From NCBI RefSeq assembly GCF_029227915.1, contig NC_079880.1:30065501-30129500 (forward strand): a stretch of 64,000 nt of DNA, in the 5' to 3' direction. Shown here piece by piece: positions 23,934 to 36,269 of the stretch. A program made the translations under genes and the position numbers. Every line of letters starts with the position of its first letter. Positions within the stretch are counted from its first letter, which is position 1. Source of the DNA: Hydractinia symbiolongicarpus. Its lineage: Eukaryota > Cnidaria > Hydrozoa > Anthoathecata > Hydractiniidae. The notes beneath the pieces were generated by a model. It did no database searches, was not told the DNA's origin, and worked only from the letters and a program-made list of their open reading frames with translations.

Positions 23934-25292
23934 CCGGGATTTACGGGAAATGGCGGGTTTTCGTTTGCCGGCGATTAAACTTCTTTTATACAGCGTCTCA
24001 TCAAAAATGAAAACATTTTTGAAAACTACAAGTCTCATGCGTTTTAGTGGTGAAAAGATAATCTAAAAAATCGTTTTGGAAATGAGTTTAATCACAGGGT
24101 ACTTTCTTTGTATACATTCGACTATACGGGCCAAGCCCGGGATTTACGGGAAGTCGCGGGTTTTCGTTTGCCGGTGATTAAACCACTTTCATTAAGCGTC
24201 TCATCAAAAATGAAAACATTTCTGAAAACTACAAGTCTCATGCGTTTTAGTGGTGAAAAAATAATTTAAAAAATCGTTTGGGAAATGAGTTTTCTCCCTT
24301 GGTACTTTCTTTGTATACTTTTGACTATACGGGCCGAGTCCGGGATTTACGGGAAATCGCGGGTTTTCGTTTGCCGGCGATTAAACATCTTTTATTCAGC
24401 GTCCCATCAAAAATGAAAACATTTTTGAAAACTACAAGTCTCATGCGTTTTAGTGGTGCAAAAATAATATAAAAAATCGTTCGGGAAATGAGTTTACTCC
24501 TTGGGTAATTTTTTGTATACTTTTGACTATACGGGCCAAGCCTGGGATTTACGGGAAATGGCGGGTTTTCGTTTGCCGGCGATAAAACTTCTTTTATTCA
24601 GCGTCCCATCAAAAACGAAAACATTTTTGAAAACTACAAGTCTCATGCGTTTTAGTGGTGAAAAAATAATATAAAAAATCGTTCTGGAAGTGAGTTTACT
24701 CACAGGGTACTTTCTTTGTATACATTCGACTATACGGGCCAAGCGCGGGATTTACGGGAAATCGCGGGTTTTCGTTTGCCGGCGATTAAACTTCTTTTAT
24801 TCAGCGTCCCATCAAAAATGAAAACATTTTTGAAAACTACAAGTCTCATGCGTTTTAGTGGTGAAAGAAAAAATTAAAAAATCGTTCTGGAAATGAGTTT
24901 ACTCCCTGGGTACTTTCTTTGTATACATTCGACTACACAGGCCAAGCCTGGGATTTAGGGGAAATCGCTGGTTTTCGTTTGCCGGCGATAAAACTTCTTT
25001 TATTCAGCGTCCCATCAAAAATGAAAACATTTTTGAAAACTACAAGTCTCATGCGTTTTAGTGGTGAAAAAATAATATAAAAAATCGTTCGGGAAATGAG
25101 TTTACTCCTTGGGTAATTTTTTGTATACTTTTGACTATACGGGCCAAGGCTGGGATTTACGGGAAATGGCGGGTTTTCGTTTGCCGGCGATTAAACTTCT
25201 TTTATTCAGCGTCCCATCAAAAATGAAAACATTTTTGAAAACTACAAGTCTCATGCGTCTTAGTGGTGAAAAAAAAATATAAAAAATCGTTC
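23934..25292 (-). repeat. 1.36-kb satellite block, copy 1 (offset 7,146)
   Basis: Matches 31,080-32,438 with one substitution noticed (AAAACATTTTTG at about 24,420 against AAAAGATTTTTG at about 31,566). Both carry GATTAAACATC, AGTGGTGCAAAAAT and CATCAAAAACGAAAAC. With the 8,359 offset just upstream this shows that the ~8-kb unit was copied and then internally shortened. Confidence 0.85.
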
Positions 25293-26290
25293 GGGAAATG
25301 AGTTTACTCCTTGGGTAATTTTTTGTATACTTTTGACTATACGGGCCAAGCCTGGGATTTACGGGAAATGGCGGGTTTTCGTTTGCCGGCGATTAAACTT
25401 CTTTTATTCAGTGTCTCATCAAAAATTTGACTATACGGGCCAAGCCTGGGATTTACGGGAAATGGCGGGTTTTCGTTTGCCGGCGATAAAACTTCTTTTA
25501 TTCAGCGTCCCATCAAAAACGAAAACATTTTTGAAAACTACAAGTCTCATGCGTTTTAGTGGTGAAAAAATAATATAAAAAATCGTTCTGGAAGTGAGTT
25601 TACTCACAGGGTACTTTCTTTGTATACATTCGACTATACGGGCCAAGCGCGGGATTTACGGGAAATCGCGGGTTTTCGTTTGCCGGCGATTAAACCTCTT
25701 TCATTAAGAAATTCATCAAAAATGAAAACATTTTTTAAAACTACAAGTCTCATGCGTTTTAGTGGTGAAAGAAAAAATTAAAAAATCGTTCTGGAAATGA
25801 GTTTACTCCCTGGGTACTTTCTTTGTATACATTCGACTACACAGGCCAAGCCTGGGATTTAGGGGAAATCGCTGGTTTTCGTTTGCCGGCGATAAAACTT
25901 CTTTTATTCAGCGTCCCATCAAAAATGAAAACATTTTTGAAAACTACAAGTCTCATGCGTTTTAGTGGTGAAAAAATAATATAAAAAATCGTTCGGGAAA
26001 TGAGTTTACTCCTTGGGTAATTTTTTGTATACTTTTGACTATACGGGCCAAGGCTGGGATTTACCGGAAATGGCGGGTTTTCGTTTGCCGGCGATTAAAC
26101 TTCTTTTATTCAGTGTCTCATCAAAAATGAGTCTCATGCGTTTTAGTGGTGAAAAGATAATTTAAAAAATCGTTCGGGAAATGAGTTTACTCCTTGGGTA
26201 ATTTTTTGTATACTTTTGACTATACGGGCCAAGCCTGGGATTTACGGGAAATGGCGGGTTTTCGTTTGCCGGCGATTAAACTTCTTTTAT
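25278..26290 (-). repeat. 1.0-kb satellite block, copy 1 (offset 8,050)
   Basis: Matches 33,328-34,342 (offset 8,050, then 8,052 after two extra A near 33,830). It includes the deleted monomer at 25,427, the unusual CATTAAGAAATTCATC at about 25,703 and the 21-bp-deleted monomer at about 26,125. Confidence 0.85.
25415..25440 (-). repeat. Recombinant monomer with a ~108-bp deletion (copy 1 of 3)
   Basis: CATCAAAAAT joins directly to TTGACTATACGGGCC, skipping about 108 bp of the monomer (dyad right half, AT block and GTATAC). The same joint recurs at about 32,775 and 33,475, so it formed once and was then copied. Confidence 0.85.
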
Positions 26291-27489
26291 ACAGTGTCTC
26301 ATCAAAAATGAAAACATTTTTGAAAACTACAAGTCTCATGCGTTTTAGTGGTGAAAAGATAATCTAAAAAATCGTTTTGGAAATGAGTTTACTCACAGGG
26401 TACTTTCTTTGTATACATTCGACTATACGGGCCAAGCCCGGGATTTACGGGAAGTCGCGGGTTTTCGTTTGCCGGTGATTAAACCACTTTCATTAAGCGT
26501 CTCATCAAAAATGAAAACATTTCTGAAAACTACAAGTCTCATGCGTTTTAGTGGTGAAAGAATAATTTAAAAAATCGTTCGGGAAATGAGTTTTCTCCCT
26601 TGGTACTTTCTTTGTATACTTTTGACTATACGGGCCGAGTCCGGGATTTACGGGAAATCGCGGGTTTTCGTTTGCCGGCGATTAAACTTCTTTTATTCAG
26701 CGTCCCATCAAAAATGAAAAAAATTTTGAAAACTACAAGTCTCATGCGTTTTAGTGGTGAAAAAATAATATAAAAAATCGTTCGGGAAATGAGTTTACTC
26801 CTTGGGTAATTTTTTGTATACTTTTGACTATACGGGCCAAGCCTGGGATTTACGGGAAATGGCGGGTTTTCGTTTGCCGGCGATTAAACTTCCTTTATTC
26901 AGCGTCCCAACAAAAAGGAAAACATTTTGAAAACTACAAGTCTCATGCGTTTTAGTGGTGAAAAAATAATATAAAAAATCGTTCGGGAAATGACTTTACT
27001 CCCTGGGTAATTTTTTTGTATACTTTTGACTATACGAGCCAAGCCCGGGATTTACGGGAAATGGCGGGTTTTCGTTTGCCGGCGATTAAACTTCTTCTAT
27101 ACAGTGTCTCGTCAAAAATGAAAACATTTTTGAAAACTACAAGTCTCATGCGTTTTAGTGGTGCAAAGATAATCTAAAAAATCGTTTTGGAAATGAGTTT
27201 ACTCACAGGGTACTTTCTTTGTATACATTCGACTATACGGGCCAAGCCTGGGATTTACGGGAAGTCGCGGGTTTTCGTTTGCCGGTGATTAAACCACTTT
27301 CATTAAGCGTCTCATCAAAAATGAAAACATTTCTGAAAACTACAAGTCTCATGCGTTTTAGTGGTGAAAAAATAATTTAAAAAATCGTTCGGGAAATGAA
27401 TTTTCTCCCTGGGTACTTTCTTTGTATACTTTTGACCTTACGGGCCGAGTCCGGGATTTACGGGAAATCGCGGGTTTTCGTTTGCCGGC

Positions 27490-27495
27490 GATTAA
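27490..27495. repeat. Target-site duplication at LINE copy 2 (3' side)
   Basis: GATTAA next to the poly-A tail, carried over with the duplicated segment. Its partner is at 28,895-28,900. Confidence 0.72.
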
Positions 27496-27638
27496 TTTTT
27501 TTTTTTTTTGATTTTCTCTTTATTTAACGTCGATAGATACAATAGTATTTAAATAACTAATTTAAATCGACAACAAAACGTAAAACAAGGCAAACAGCGA
27601 TAAAAAATAAGAAAAATAAATAAAATAAATAAGTAAAG

Positions 27639-28406
27639 TTAAAATATGTATGATATATCCATGCATATTTTACAGGTGCAAACATCACCTTCCCAAAATT
27701 TTATTGAGCTACGGAAGGCTTCGAGAGAAGGAGCATTCTTTGTAGCGTCAGGCACAGATATCCATAGCTTCCCTGCAATATTTGATAAAGTATTTAAGCC
27801 ATAGTACGTTGTCCGACAAGTTGGTCGCCTGATCAAATTAAAGCAACGAAGGTTGTACTTGTTTTCCCTAACAGAAAATATCTCGTTCATATATAGAGGT
27901 GACAATCCATTTAAAAATTTGTAAACCTCTTTCATTAAATTCTGTAAATTGATGATGTGAATATTTTTAACATTACATAAAGATAAAAGTTCATCGTAAC
28001 TGCCATTTATATCGTCCTGTATGATTCTTAGACAACGTTCATGAATACGATTGATTCGATTATTCGCAACTTTTCCACAAAACATCCATACTAAGGGACA
28101 GTAAGAAAACTGAGACAAAATAAATGAATTGAAGAGAAAACGCTTCATCTTGGGTGTCAAAAAGGAAGATATCCTTTGAAGCACGTTGAGTTTCCTACTA
28201 GCCTTATTACAGATGTTTTTGACATGCGAATGAAAGTTTAGTCTCGAGTCAATCGTAACACCAAGAAGCACTACAGACGATTTACACGCAATTTTCAAAT
28301 GGTTAAATATCAAACTTTCATCGTGATGACCTAATACAATATATTGATACTTTTTCAAATTTATTGCTAAGTAATTTTCATAAAACCAATTATTAACTTG
28401 ACCAAA
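27639..28406 (-). pseudogene. LINE reverse transcriptase, thumb and C-terminal part (frame 2), copy 2
   Basis: Same protein sequence as the copy 1 segment (LGVTID, SQFSYCPLVWMF, NNRINRIHERC and the Cys tail). The nucleotide change at 28,227 leaves a serine codon unchanged. It is separated from the catalytic core by the same frameshift near 28,397-28,406. Confidence 0.85.
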
Positions 28407-28894
28407 TTAGTAAGCAGTGTTTGTTTTACATCTTCTAATGAATTTTCACAAGCATATAAGGTGTTATCATCTGCAAAGTTACAAAGGGATGATTGAATAA
28501 TGAACCAGAATAAATCGTTTATAGAATAATTGAAGAAAGGAGGTCCTAAGATTGATCCTTGTGGAACTCCAACTTGAAGAGGAAGCCATTCGCTAAAAGA
28601 AGAATTTATTCTGAATCTCTGAAAACGATTTTTCAAGTATGAGTGAATAAATAATAAAGAAGATTCAGAAAAACCATAGGCATGCAGCTTTGCAATAAGC
28701 AAATCATGGTTGATAGTATCAAAAGCTTTTGAAAGGTCCATTAGCACTGCTCCAACTACACCCTTATTATCAAGTGTGCTTTTCCATTGTTCAATCATTC
28801 GAATGAGAGCATATTGTGTATTATAACCCTTTCTGAAGCCTGATAGATGAGGGCTGAGTTTGTCATGCATAAAAGTGTGCATTTGATTAAGATT
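28367..28894 (-). pseudogene. LINE reverse transcriptase catalytic core (frame 1), copy 2
   Basis: Identical to the copy 1 core: SGFRKGYNTQYAL, motif A MDLSKAFD, motif B GVPQGSILGP followed by Pro, motif C FADD, and a premature stop at 28,367. The frame again stays open upstream into satellite up to 29,257, because the adjacent monomer carries the same 1-bp loss (ATACGGCC) and is 201 bp long. Non-functional. Confidence 0.88.
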
Positions 28895-28900
28895 GATTAA
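28895..28900. repeat. Target-site duplication at LINE copy 2 (5' side)
   Basis: GATTAA at the truncated end, followed by normal satellite. Confidence 0.72.
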
Positions 28901-31079
28901 ACTTCTTTTATTCAGCGTCCCATCAAAAATGAAAACATTTTTAAAAACTACAAGTCTCATGCGTTTTAGTGGTGAAAAAATAATATAAAAAATCGTTCGG
29001 GAAATGAGTTTACTCCTTGGGTAATTTTTTGTATACTTTTGACTATACGGCCAAGCCTGGGATTTACGGGAAATGGCGGGTTTTCGTTTGCCGGCGATTA
29101 AACTTCTTTTATTCAGCGTCCCATCAAAAATGAAAACATTTTTGAAAACTACAAGTCTCATGCGTTTTAGTGGTGAAAAAATAATATAAAAAATCGTTCT
29201 GGAAGTGAGTTTACTCACAGGGTACTTTCTTTGTATACATTCGACTATACGGGCCAAGCCCGGGATTTACGGGAAATCGCGGGTTTTCGTTTGCCGGCGA
29301 TTAAAATTCTTTTATTCAGCGTCCCATCAAAAATGAAAACATTTTTGAAAACTACAAGTCTCATGCGTTTTAGTGGTGAAAAAAAAAATTAAAAAATCGT
29401 TCTGGAAATGAGTTTACTCCCTGGGTACTTTCTTTGTATACATTCGACTACACAAGCCAAGCCTGGGATTTAGGGGAAATCGCTGGTTTTCGTTTGCCGG
29501 CGATTAAACTTCTTTTATTCAGCGTCCCATCAAAAATGAAAACATTTTTGAAAACTACAAGTCTCATGCGTTTTAGTGGTGAAAAAATAATATAAAAAAT
29601 CGTTCGGGAAGTGAGTTTACTCCTTGGGTAATTTTTTGTATACTTTTGACTATACGGGCCAAGCCTGGGATTTACGGGAAATGGCGGGTTTTCGTTTGCC
29701 GGCGATTAAACTTCTTTTATTCAGTGTCTCATCAAAAATGAAAACATTTTTGAAAACTACAAGTCTTATGCGTTTTAGTGGTTAAAAAAATAATATAAAA
29801 AATCGTTCGGGAATTGAGTTTACTCCCTGGTTACTTTCTTTGTATACTTTTGATTATACGGGCCGGGTCCGGGGTTTACGGGAAATGGCGGGTTTTCGTT
29901 TGCCGGCGATTAAAATTCTTTTATTCAGCGTCCCATCAAAAATGAAAACATTTTTGAAAACTACAAGTCTCATGCGTTTTAGTGGTGAAAAAAAAAATTA
30001 AAAAATCGTTCTGGAAATGAGTTTACTCCCTGGGTACTTTCTTTGTATACATTCGACTACACAAGCCAAGCCTGGGATTTAGGGGAAATCGCTGGTTTTC
30101 GTTTGCCGGCGATTAAACTTCTTTTATTCAGCGTCCCATCAAAAATGAAAACATTTTTGAAAACTACAAGTCTCATGCGTTTTAGTGGTGAAAAAATAAT
30201 ATAAAAAATCGTTCGGGAAGTGAGTTTACTCCTTGGGTAATTTTTTGTATACTTTTGACTATACGGGCCAAGCCTGGGATTTACGGGAAATGGCGGGTTT
30301 TCGTTTGCCGGCGATTAAACTTCTTTTATTCAGTGTCTCATCAAAAATGAAAACATTTTTGAAAACTACAAGTCTTATGCGTTTTAGTGGTTAAAAAAAT
30401 AATATAAAAAATCGTTCGGGAATTGAGTTTACTCCCTGGTTACTTTCTTTGTATACTTTTGATTATACGGGCCGGGTCCGGGGTTTACGGGAAATGGCGG
30501 GTTTTCGTTTGCCGGCGATTAAGCTTCTTTTATTCAGCGTCTCATCAAAAATGAAAACATTTTTGAAAACTACAAGTCTCATGCGTTTTAGTGGTGAAAA
30601 AAAAATTTCAAAAATCGTTCTGGAAATGAGTTTACTCCCTGGGTACTTTCTTTGTATACATTCGACTACACGGGCCAAGCCTGGGATTTAGGGGAATTCG
30701 CTGGTTTTCGTTTGCCGGCGATTAAACTTCTTTCATTAAGCGTCTCATCAAAAATGAAAACATTTTTGAAAACTACAAAGCTCATGCGTTTTAGTGGTGA
30801 AAAAATAATTTAAAAAATGAAAATGAGTTTAATCCCTGGGTACTTTCTTTGTATACTTTTGACCACACGGGCCGAGTCTGGGATTTACGGGAAATCGCGG
30901 GTTTTCGTTTGCCGGCGATTTAACTTCCTTTATTCAGCGTCCCAACAAAAAGGAAAACATTTTGAAAACTACAAGTCTCATGCGTTTTAGTGGTGAAAAA
31001 ATAATATAAAAAATCGTTCAGGAAATGACTTTACTCCCTGGGTAATTTTTTTGTATACTTTTGACTATACGAGCCAAGC

Positions 31080-32438
31080 CCGGGATTTACGGGAAATGGC
31101 GGGTTTTCGTTTGCCGGCGATTAAACTTCTTTTATACAGCGTCTCATCAAAAATGAAAACATTTTTGAAAACTACAAGTCTCATGCGTTTTAGTGGTGAA
31201 AAGATAATCTAAAAAATCGTTTTGGAAATGAGTTTAATCACAGGGTACTTTCTTTGTATACATTCGACTATACGGGCCAAGCCCGGGATTTACGGGAAGT
31301 CGCGGGTTTTCGTTTGCCGGTGATTAAACCACTTTCATTAAGCGTCTCATCAAAAATGAAAACATTTCTGAAAACTACAAGTCTCATGCGTTTTAGTGGT
31401 GAAAAAATAATTTAAAAAATCGTTTGGGAAATGAGTTTTCTCCCTTGGTACTTTCTTTGTATACTTTTGACTATACGGGCCGAGTCCGGGATTTACGGGA
31501 AATCGCGGGTTTTCGTTTGCCGGCGATTAAACATCTTTTATTCAGCGTCCCATCAAAAATGAAAAGATTTTTGAAAACTACAAGTCTCATGCGTTTTAGT
31601 GGTGCAAAAATAATATAAAAAATCGTTCGGGAAATGAGTTTACTCCTTGGGTAATTTTTTGTATACTTTTGACTATACGGGCCAAGCCTGGGATTTACGG
31701 GAAATGGCGGGTTTTCGTTTGCCGGCGATAAAACTTCTTTTATTCAGCGTCCCATCAAAAACGAAAACATTTTTGAAAACTACAAGTCTCATGCGTTTTA
31801 GTGGTGAAAAAATAATATAAAAAATCGTTCTGGAAGTGAGTTTACTCACAGGGTACTTTCTTTGTATACATTCGACTATACGGGCCAAGCGCGGGATTTA
31901 CGGGAAATCGCGGGTTTTCGTTTGCCGGCGATTAAACTTCTTTTATTCAGCGTCCCATCAAAAATGAAAACATTTTTGAAAACTACAAGTCTCATGCGTT
32001 TTAGTGGTGAAAGAAAAAATTAAAAAATCGTTCTGGAAATGAGTTTACTCCCTGGGTACTTTCTTTGTATACATTCGACTACACAGGCCAAGCCTGGGAT
32101 TTAGGGGAAATCGCTGGTTTTCGTTTGCCGGCGATAAAACTTCTTTTATTCAGCGTCCCATCAAAAATGAAAACATTTTTGAAAACTACAAGTCTCATGC
32201 GTTTTAGTGGTGAAAAAATAATATAAAAAATCGTTCGGGAAATGAGTTTACTCCTTGGGTAATTTTTTGTATACTTTTGACTATACGGGCCAAGGCTGGG
32301 ATTTACGGGAAATGGCGGGTTTTCGTTTGCCGGCGATTAAACTTCTTTTATTCAGCGTCCCATCAAAAATGAAAACATTTTTGAAAACTACAAGTCTCAT
32401 GCGTCTTAGTGGTGAAAAAAAAATATAAAAAATCGTTC
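31080..32438 (-). repeat. 1.36-kb satellite block, copy 2 (offset 7,146)
   Basis: Partner of 23,934-25,292. It follows closely on the end of LINE-bearing copy 2 (30,951), whereas in copy 1 the two blocks are separated by an extra ~1.3 kb that includes the 604-bp tandem unit. Confidence 0.85.
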
Positions 32439-33604
32439 TGGAAGTGAGTTTACTCACAGGGTACTTTCTTTGTATACATTCGACTATACGGGCCAAGCCC
32501 GGGATTTACGGGAAATCGCGGGTTTTCGTTTGCCGGCGATTAAACTTCTTTTATTCAGCGTCCCATCAAAAATGAAAACATTTTTGAAAACTACAAGTCT
32601 CATGCGTTTTAGTGGTGAAAAAATAATATAAAAAATCGTTCGGGAAATGAGTTTACTCCTTGGGTAATTTTTTGTATACTTTTGACTATACGGGCCAAGC
32701 CTGGGATTTACGGGAAATGGCGGGTTTTCGTTTGCCGGCGATTAAACTTCTTTTATTCAGTGTCTCATCAAAAATTTGACTATACGGGCCAAGCCTGGGA
32801 TTTACGGGAAATGGCGGGTTTTCGTTTGCCGGCGATAAAACTTCTTTTATTCAGCGTCCCATCAAAAACGAAAACATTTTTGAAAACTACAAGTCTCATG
32901 CGTCTTAGTGGTGAAAAAAAAATATAAAAAATCGTTCTGGAAATGAGTTTACTCCTTGGGTAATTTTTTGTATACTTTTGACTATACGGGCCAAGGCTGG
33001 GATTTACGGGAAATGGCGGGTTTTCGTTTGCCGGCGATTAAACTTCTTTTATTCAGCGTCCCATCAAAAATGAAAACATTTTTGAAAACTACAAGTCTCA
33101 TGCGTCTTAGTGGTGAAAAAAAAATATAAAAAATCGTTCTGGAAGTGAGTTTACTCACAGGGTACTTTCTTTGTATACATTCGACTATACGGGCCAAGCC
33201 CGGGATTTACGGGAAATCGCGGGTTTTCGTTTGCCGGCGATTAAACTTCTTTTATTCAGCGTCCCATCAAAAATGAAAACATTTTTGAAAACTACAAGTC
33301 TCATGCGTTTTAGTGGTGAAAAAATAATATAAAAAATCGTTCGGGAAATGAGTTTACTCCTTGGGTAATTTTTTGTATACTTTTGACTATACGGGCCAAG
33401 CCTGGGATTTACGGGAAATGGCGGGTTTTCGTTTGCCGGCGATTAAACTTCTTTTATTCAGTGTCTCATCAAAAATTTGACTATACGGGCCAAGCCTGGG
33501 ATTTACGGGAAATGGCGGGTTTTCGTTTGCCGGCGATAAAACTTCTTTTATTCAGCGTCCCATCAAAAACGAAAACATTTTTGAAAACTACAAGTCTCAT
33601 GCGT
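32238..33604 (-). repeat. 701-bp tandem duplication
   Basis: 32,238-32,903 is repeated as 32,939-33,604 at an offset of 701 bp, about 3.5 monomers. The half-monomer step arises because the unit contains the 108-bp-deleted recombinant monomer (32,775 and 33,475). The edges are defined by G/T at 32,237/32,938 and C/T at 32,904/33,605. Confidence 0.85.
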
Positions 33605-34342
33605 TTTAGTGGTGAAAAAATAATATAAAAAATCGTTCTGGAAGTGAGTTTACTCACAGGGTACTTTCTTTGTATACATTCGACTATACGGGCCAAGCGC
33701 GGGATTTACGGGAAATCGCGGGTTTTCGTTTGCCGGCGATTAAACCTCTTTCATTAAGAAATTCATCAAAAATGAAAACATTTTTTAAAACTACAAGTCT
33801 CATGCGTTTTAGTGGTGAAAGAAAAAATTAAAAAAAATCGTTCTGGAAATGAGTTTACTCCCTGGGTACTTTCTTTGTATACATTCGACTACACAGGCCA
33901 AGCCTGGGATTTAGGGGAAATCGCTGGTTTTCGTTTGCCGGCGATAAAACTTCTTTTATTCAGCGTCCCATCAAAAATGAAAACATTTTTGAAAACTACA
34001 AGTCTCATGCGTTTTAGTGGTGAAAAAATAATATAAAAAATCGTTCGGGAAATGAGTTTACTCCTTGGGTAATTTTTTGTATACTTTTGACTATACGGGC
34101 CAAGGCTGGGATTTACCGGAAATGGCGGGTTTTCGTTTGCCGGCGATTAAACTTCTTTTATTCAGTGTCTCATCAAAAATGAGTCTCATGCGTTTTAGTG
34201 GTGAAAAGATAATTTAAAAAATCGTTCGGGAAATGAGTTTACTCCTTGGGTAATTTTTTGTATACTTTTGACTATACGGGCCAAGCCTGGGATTTACGGG
34301 AAATGGCGGGTTTTCGTTTGCCGGCGATTAAACTTCTTTTAT
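33328..34342 (-). repeat. 1.0-kb satellite block, copy 2 (offset 8,050)
   Basis: Partner of 25,278-26,290, with two extra A in the A-run at about 33,830. It ends where GATTAAACTTCTTTTATTCAG replaces the TATACAG variant of copy 1. Confidence 0.85.
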
Positions 34343-36269
34343 TCAGCGTCCGATCAAAAATGAAAACATTTTTGAAAACTACAAGTCTCATGCGTCTTAG
34401 TGGTGAAAAAATAATATAAAAAATCGTTCTGGAAGTGAGTTTACTCACAGGGTACTTTCTTTGTATACATTCGACTATACGGGCCAAGCCCGGGATTTAC
34501 GGGAAATCGCGGGTTTTCGTTTGCCGGCGATTAAACTTCTTTTATTCAGCGTCCCATCAAAAATGAAAACATTTTTGAAAACTACAAGTCTCATGCGTTT
34601 TAGTGGTGAAAAAATAATATAAAAAATCGTTCGGGAAATGAGTTTACTCCTTGGGTAATTTTTTGTATACTTTTGACTATACAGGCCAAGCCTGGGATTT
34701 ACGGGAAATGGCGGGTTTTCGTTTGCCGGCGATTAAACTTCTTTTATTCAGTGTCTCATCAAAAATGAGACTCATGCGTTTTAGTGGTGAAAAGATAATT
34801 TAAAAAATCGTTTTGGAAACGAGTTTAATCACACGGTACTTTCTTTGTATACATTCGACTACACGGGCCAAGCCTGGGATTTAGGGGATATCGCTGGTTT
34901 TCGTTTGCCGGCGATTAAACCTCTTTCATTAAGAAATTCATCAAAAATGAAAACATTTTTGAAAACTACAAGTCTCATGCGTTTTAGTGGTGAAAAAATA
35001 ATTTAAAAAATCGTTCGGGAAATGAGTTTACACCCTGGGTACTTTCTTTGTATGCTTTTGATTATACGGGCCGAGTCCAGGATTTTCGGGAAATCGCAGG
35101 TTTTCGTTTGCCGGCGATTAAACTTCTTTTATTCAGCGTCTCATCAAAAATGAAAAATTTTTTGAAAACTACAAGTCTCATGCGTTTTAGTGGTGAAAAT
35201 ATAATTTAAAAAATCGTTCGGGAAATGAGTTTACTCCCTGGTTACTTTCTTTGTATACTTTTGATTATACGGGCCGGGTCCGGGGTTTACGGGAAATCGC
35301 GGTCTTTCGTTTGCCGGCGATTAAACTTCTTTTATTCAGCGTCTCATCAAAAATGAAAACATTTTTAAAACTACAAGTCTTATGCGTTTTAGTGGTGAAA
35401 AAATAATTTAAAAAATCGTTCTTGAAATGAGTTTACTCACAGGGTACTTTCTTTGTATACACTCGACTATACGGGCCAAGCCCGGGATTTACGGGAAATC
35501 GCGGGTTTTCGTTTGCCGGCGATTAAACCTCTTTCATTAAGCGTCTCATCAAAAATGAAAACATTCTTGCAAACTACAAGTCTCATGCGTTTTAGGGGTG
35601 AAAAAAAAATTTAAAAAATCGTTCGGAAAATGAGTTTACTCCCTTGGTACTTTCTTTGTATACATTCGACTATACGGGCCAAGCCCGGGATTTACGGGAA
35701 ATCGCGGGTTTTCGTTTGCCGGCGATTAAACTTCTTTTATTCAGGGTCTCATCAAAAATAAAAACAAGTTTGAAGACTACAAGTCTCATGCGTTTTAGTG
35801 GTGAAAAAATAATTTAAAAAATCGTTTGGGAAATGAGTTTACTCCCTGGGTATTTTCTTTGTATACTTTAGACTATACGGGCCAAGCCGGGATTTACGGG
35901 AAATCGCGGGCTTTCGTTTGCCGGCGATTAAACTTCTTTTATTCAGCGTCTCATCAAAAATGAAAACAATTTTGAAAACTACAAGCGTTTTAGTGATGAA
36001 AAAATAATTTAAAAAATCGTTCTGGAAATGAGTTTACTCACAGGGTACTTTCTTTGTATACATTCGACTATACGGGCCAAGCCCGGGATTTACGGGAAAT
36101 CGTGGGTTTTCGTTTGCCGGCGATTAAACTTCTTTTATTCAGCGTCTCATCAAAAATGAAAACATTTTTGAAAACTACAAGTCTCATGCGTTTTAGTGGT
36201 GAAAAAATAATTTAAAAAAATCGTTCGGGAAATGAGTTTACTCCCTGGGTACTTTCTTTGTATACTTTA
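34343..36269 (-). repeat. Transitional satellite stretch without a long partner
   Basis: Ordinary monomers with no block match I could see elsewhere. They include 21-bp-deleted monomers at about 34,180 (just before) and 34,765. The new variants of the following superrepeat (CACTCGACTATACGGG from about 35,460, TTTAGACTATACGGG from about 35,870) appear here first. Nothing other than satellite is present. Confidence 0.6.

Larger units (their letters stand above)
27496..28894 (-). mobile_element. 5'-truncated non-LTR retrotransposon (LINE), copy 2
   Basis: Same 1,399-bp element with the same truncation point, frameshift, 14-base poly-A tail (27,496-27,509), AATAAA (27,519-27,524) and target-site bases as copy 1. 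The only difference I found is C at 28,227 for T at 19,868. Identical breakpoints and flanks rule out an independent insertion. It is a passenger of the 4.7-kb duplication. Confidence 0.93.
26237..30951 (-). repeat. LINE-bearing segmental duplication, copy 2 (4,715 bp)
   Basis: Partner of 17,878-22,592 (offset 8,359). Identity extends about 1.26 kb on one side of the LINE and about 2.06 kb on the other. The near-absence of differences implies a very recent copying or gene-conversion event, or else an assembly duplication. Confidence 0.93.

Noticed and set aside
19137-28894. Two independent LINE insertions at a preferred target
   Set aside because: Identical truncation, frameshift, tail length and over 3 kb of matching flank show a single insertion copied with its surroundings.
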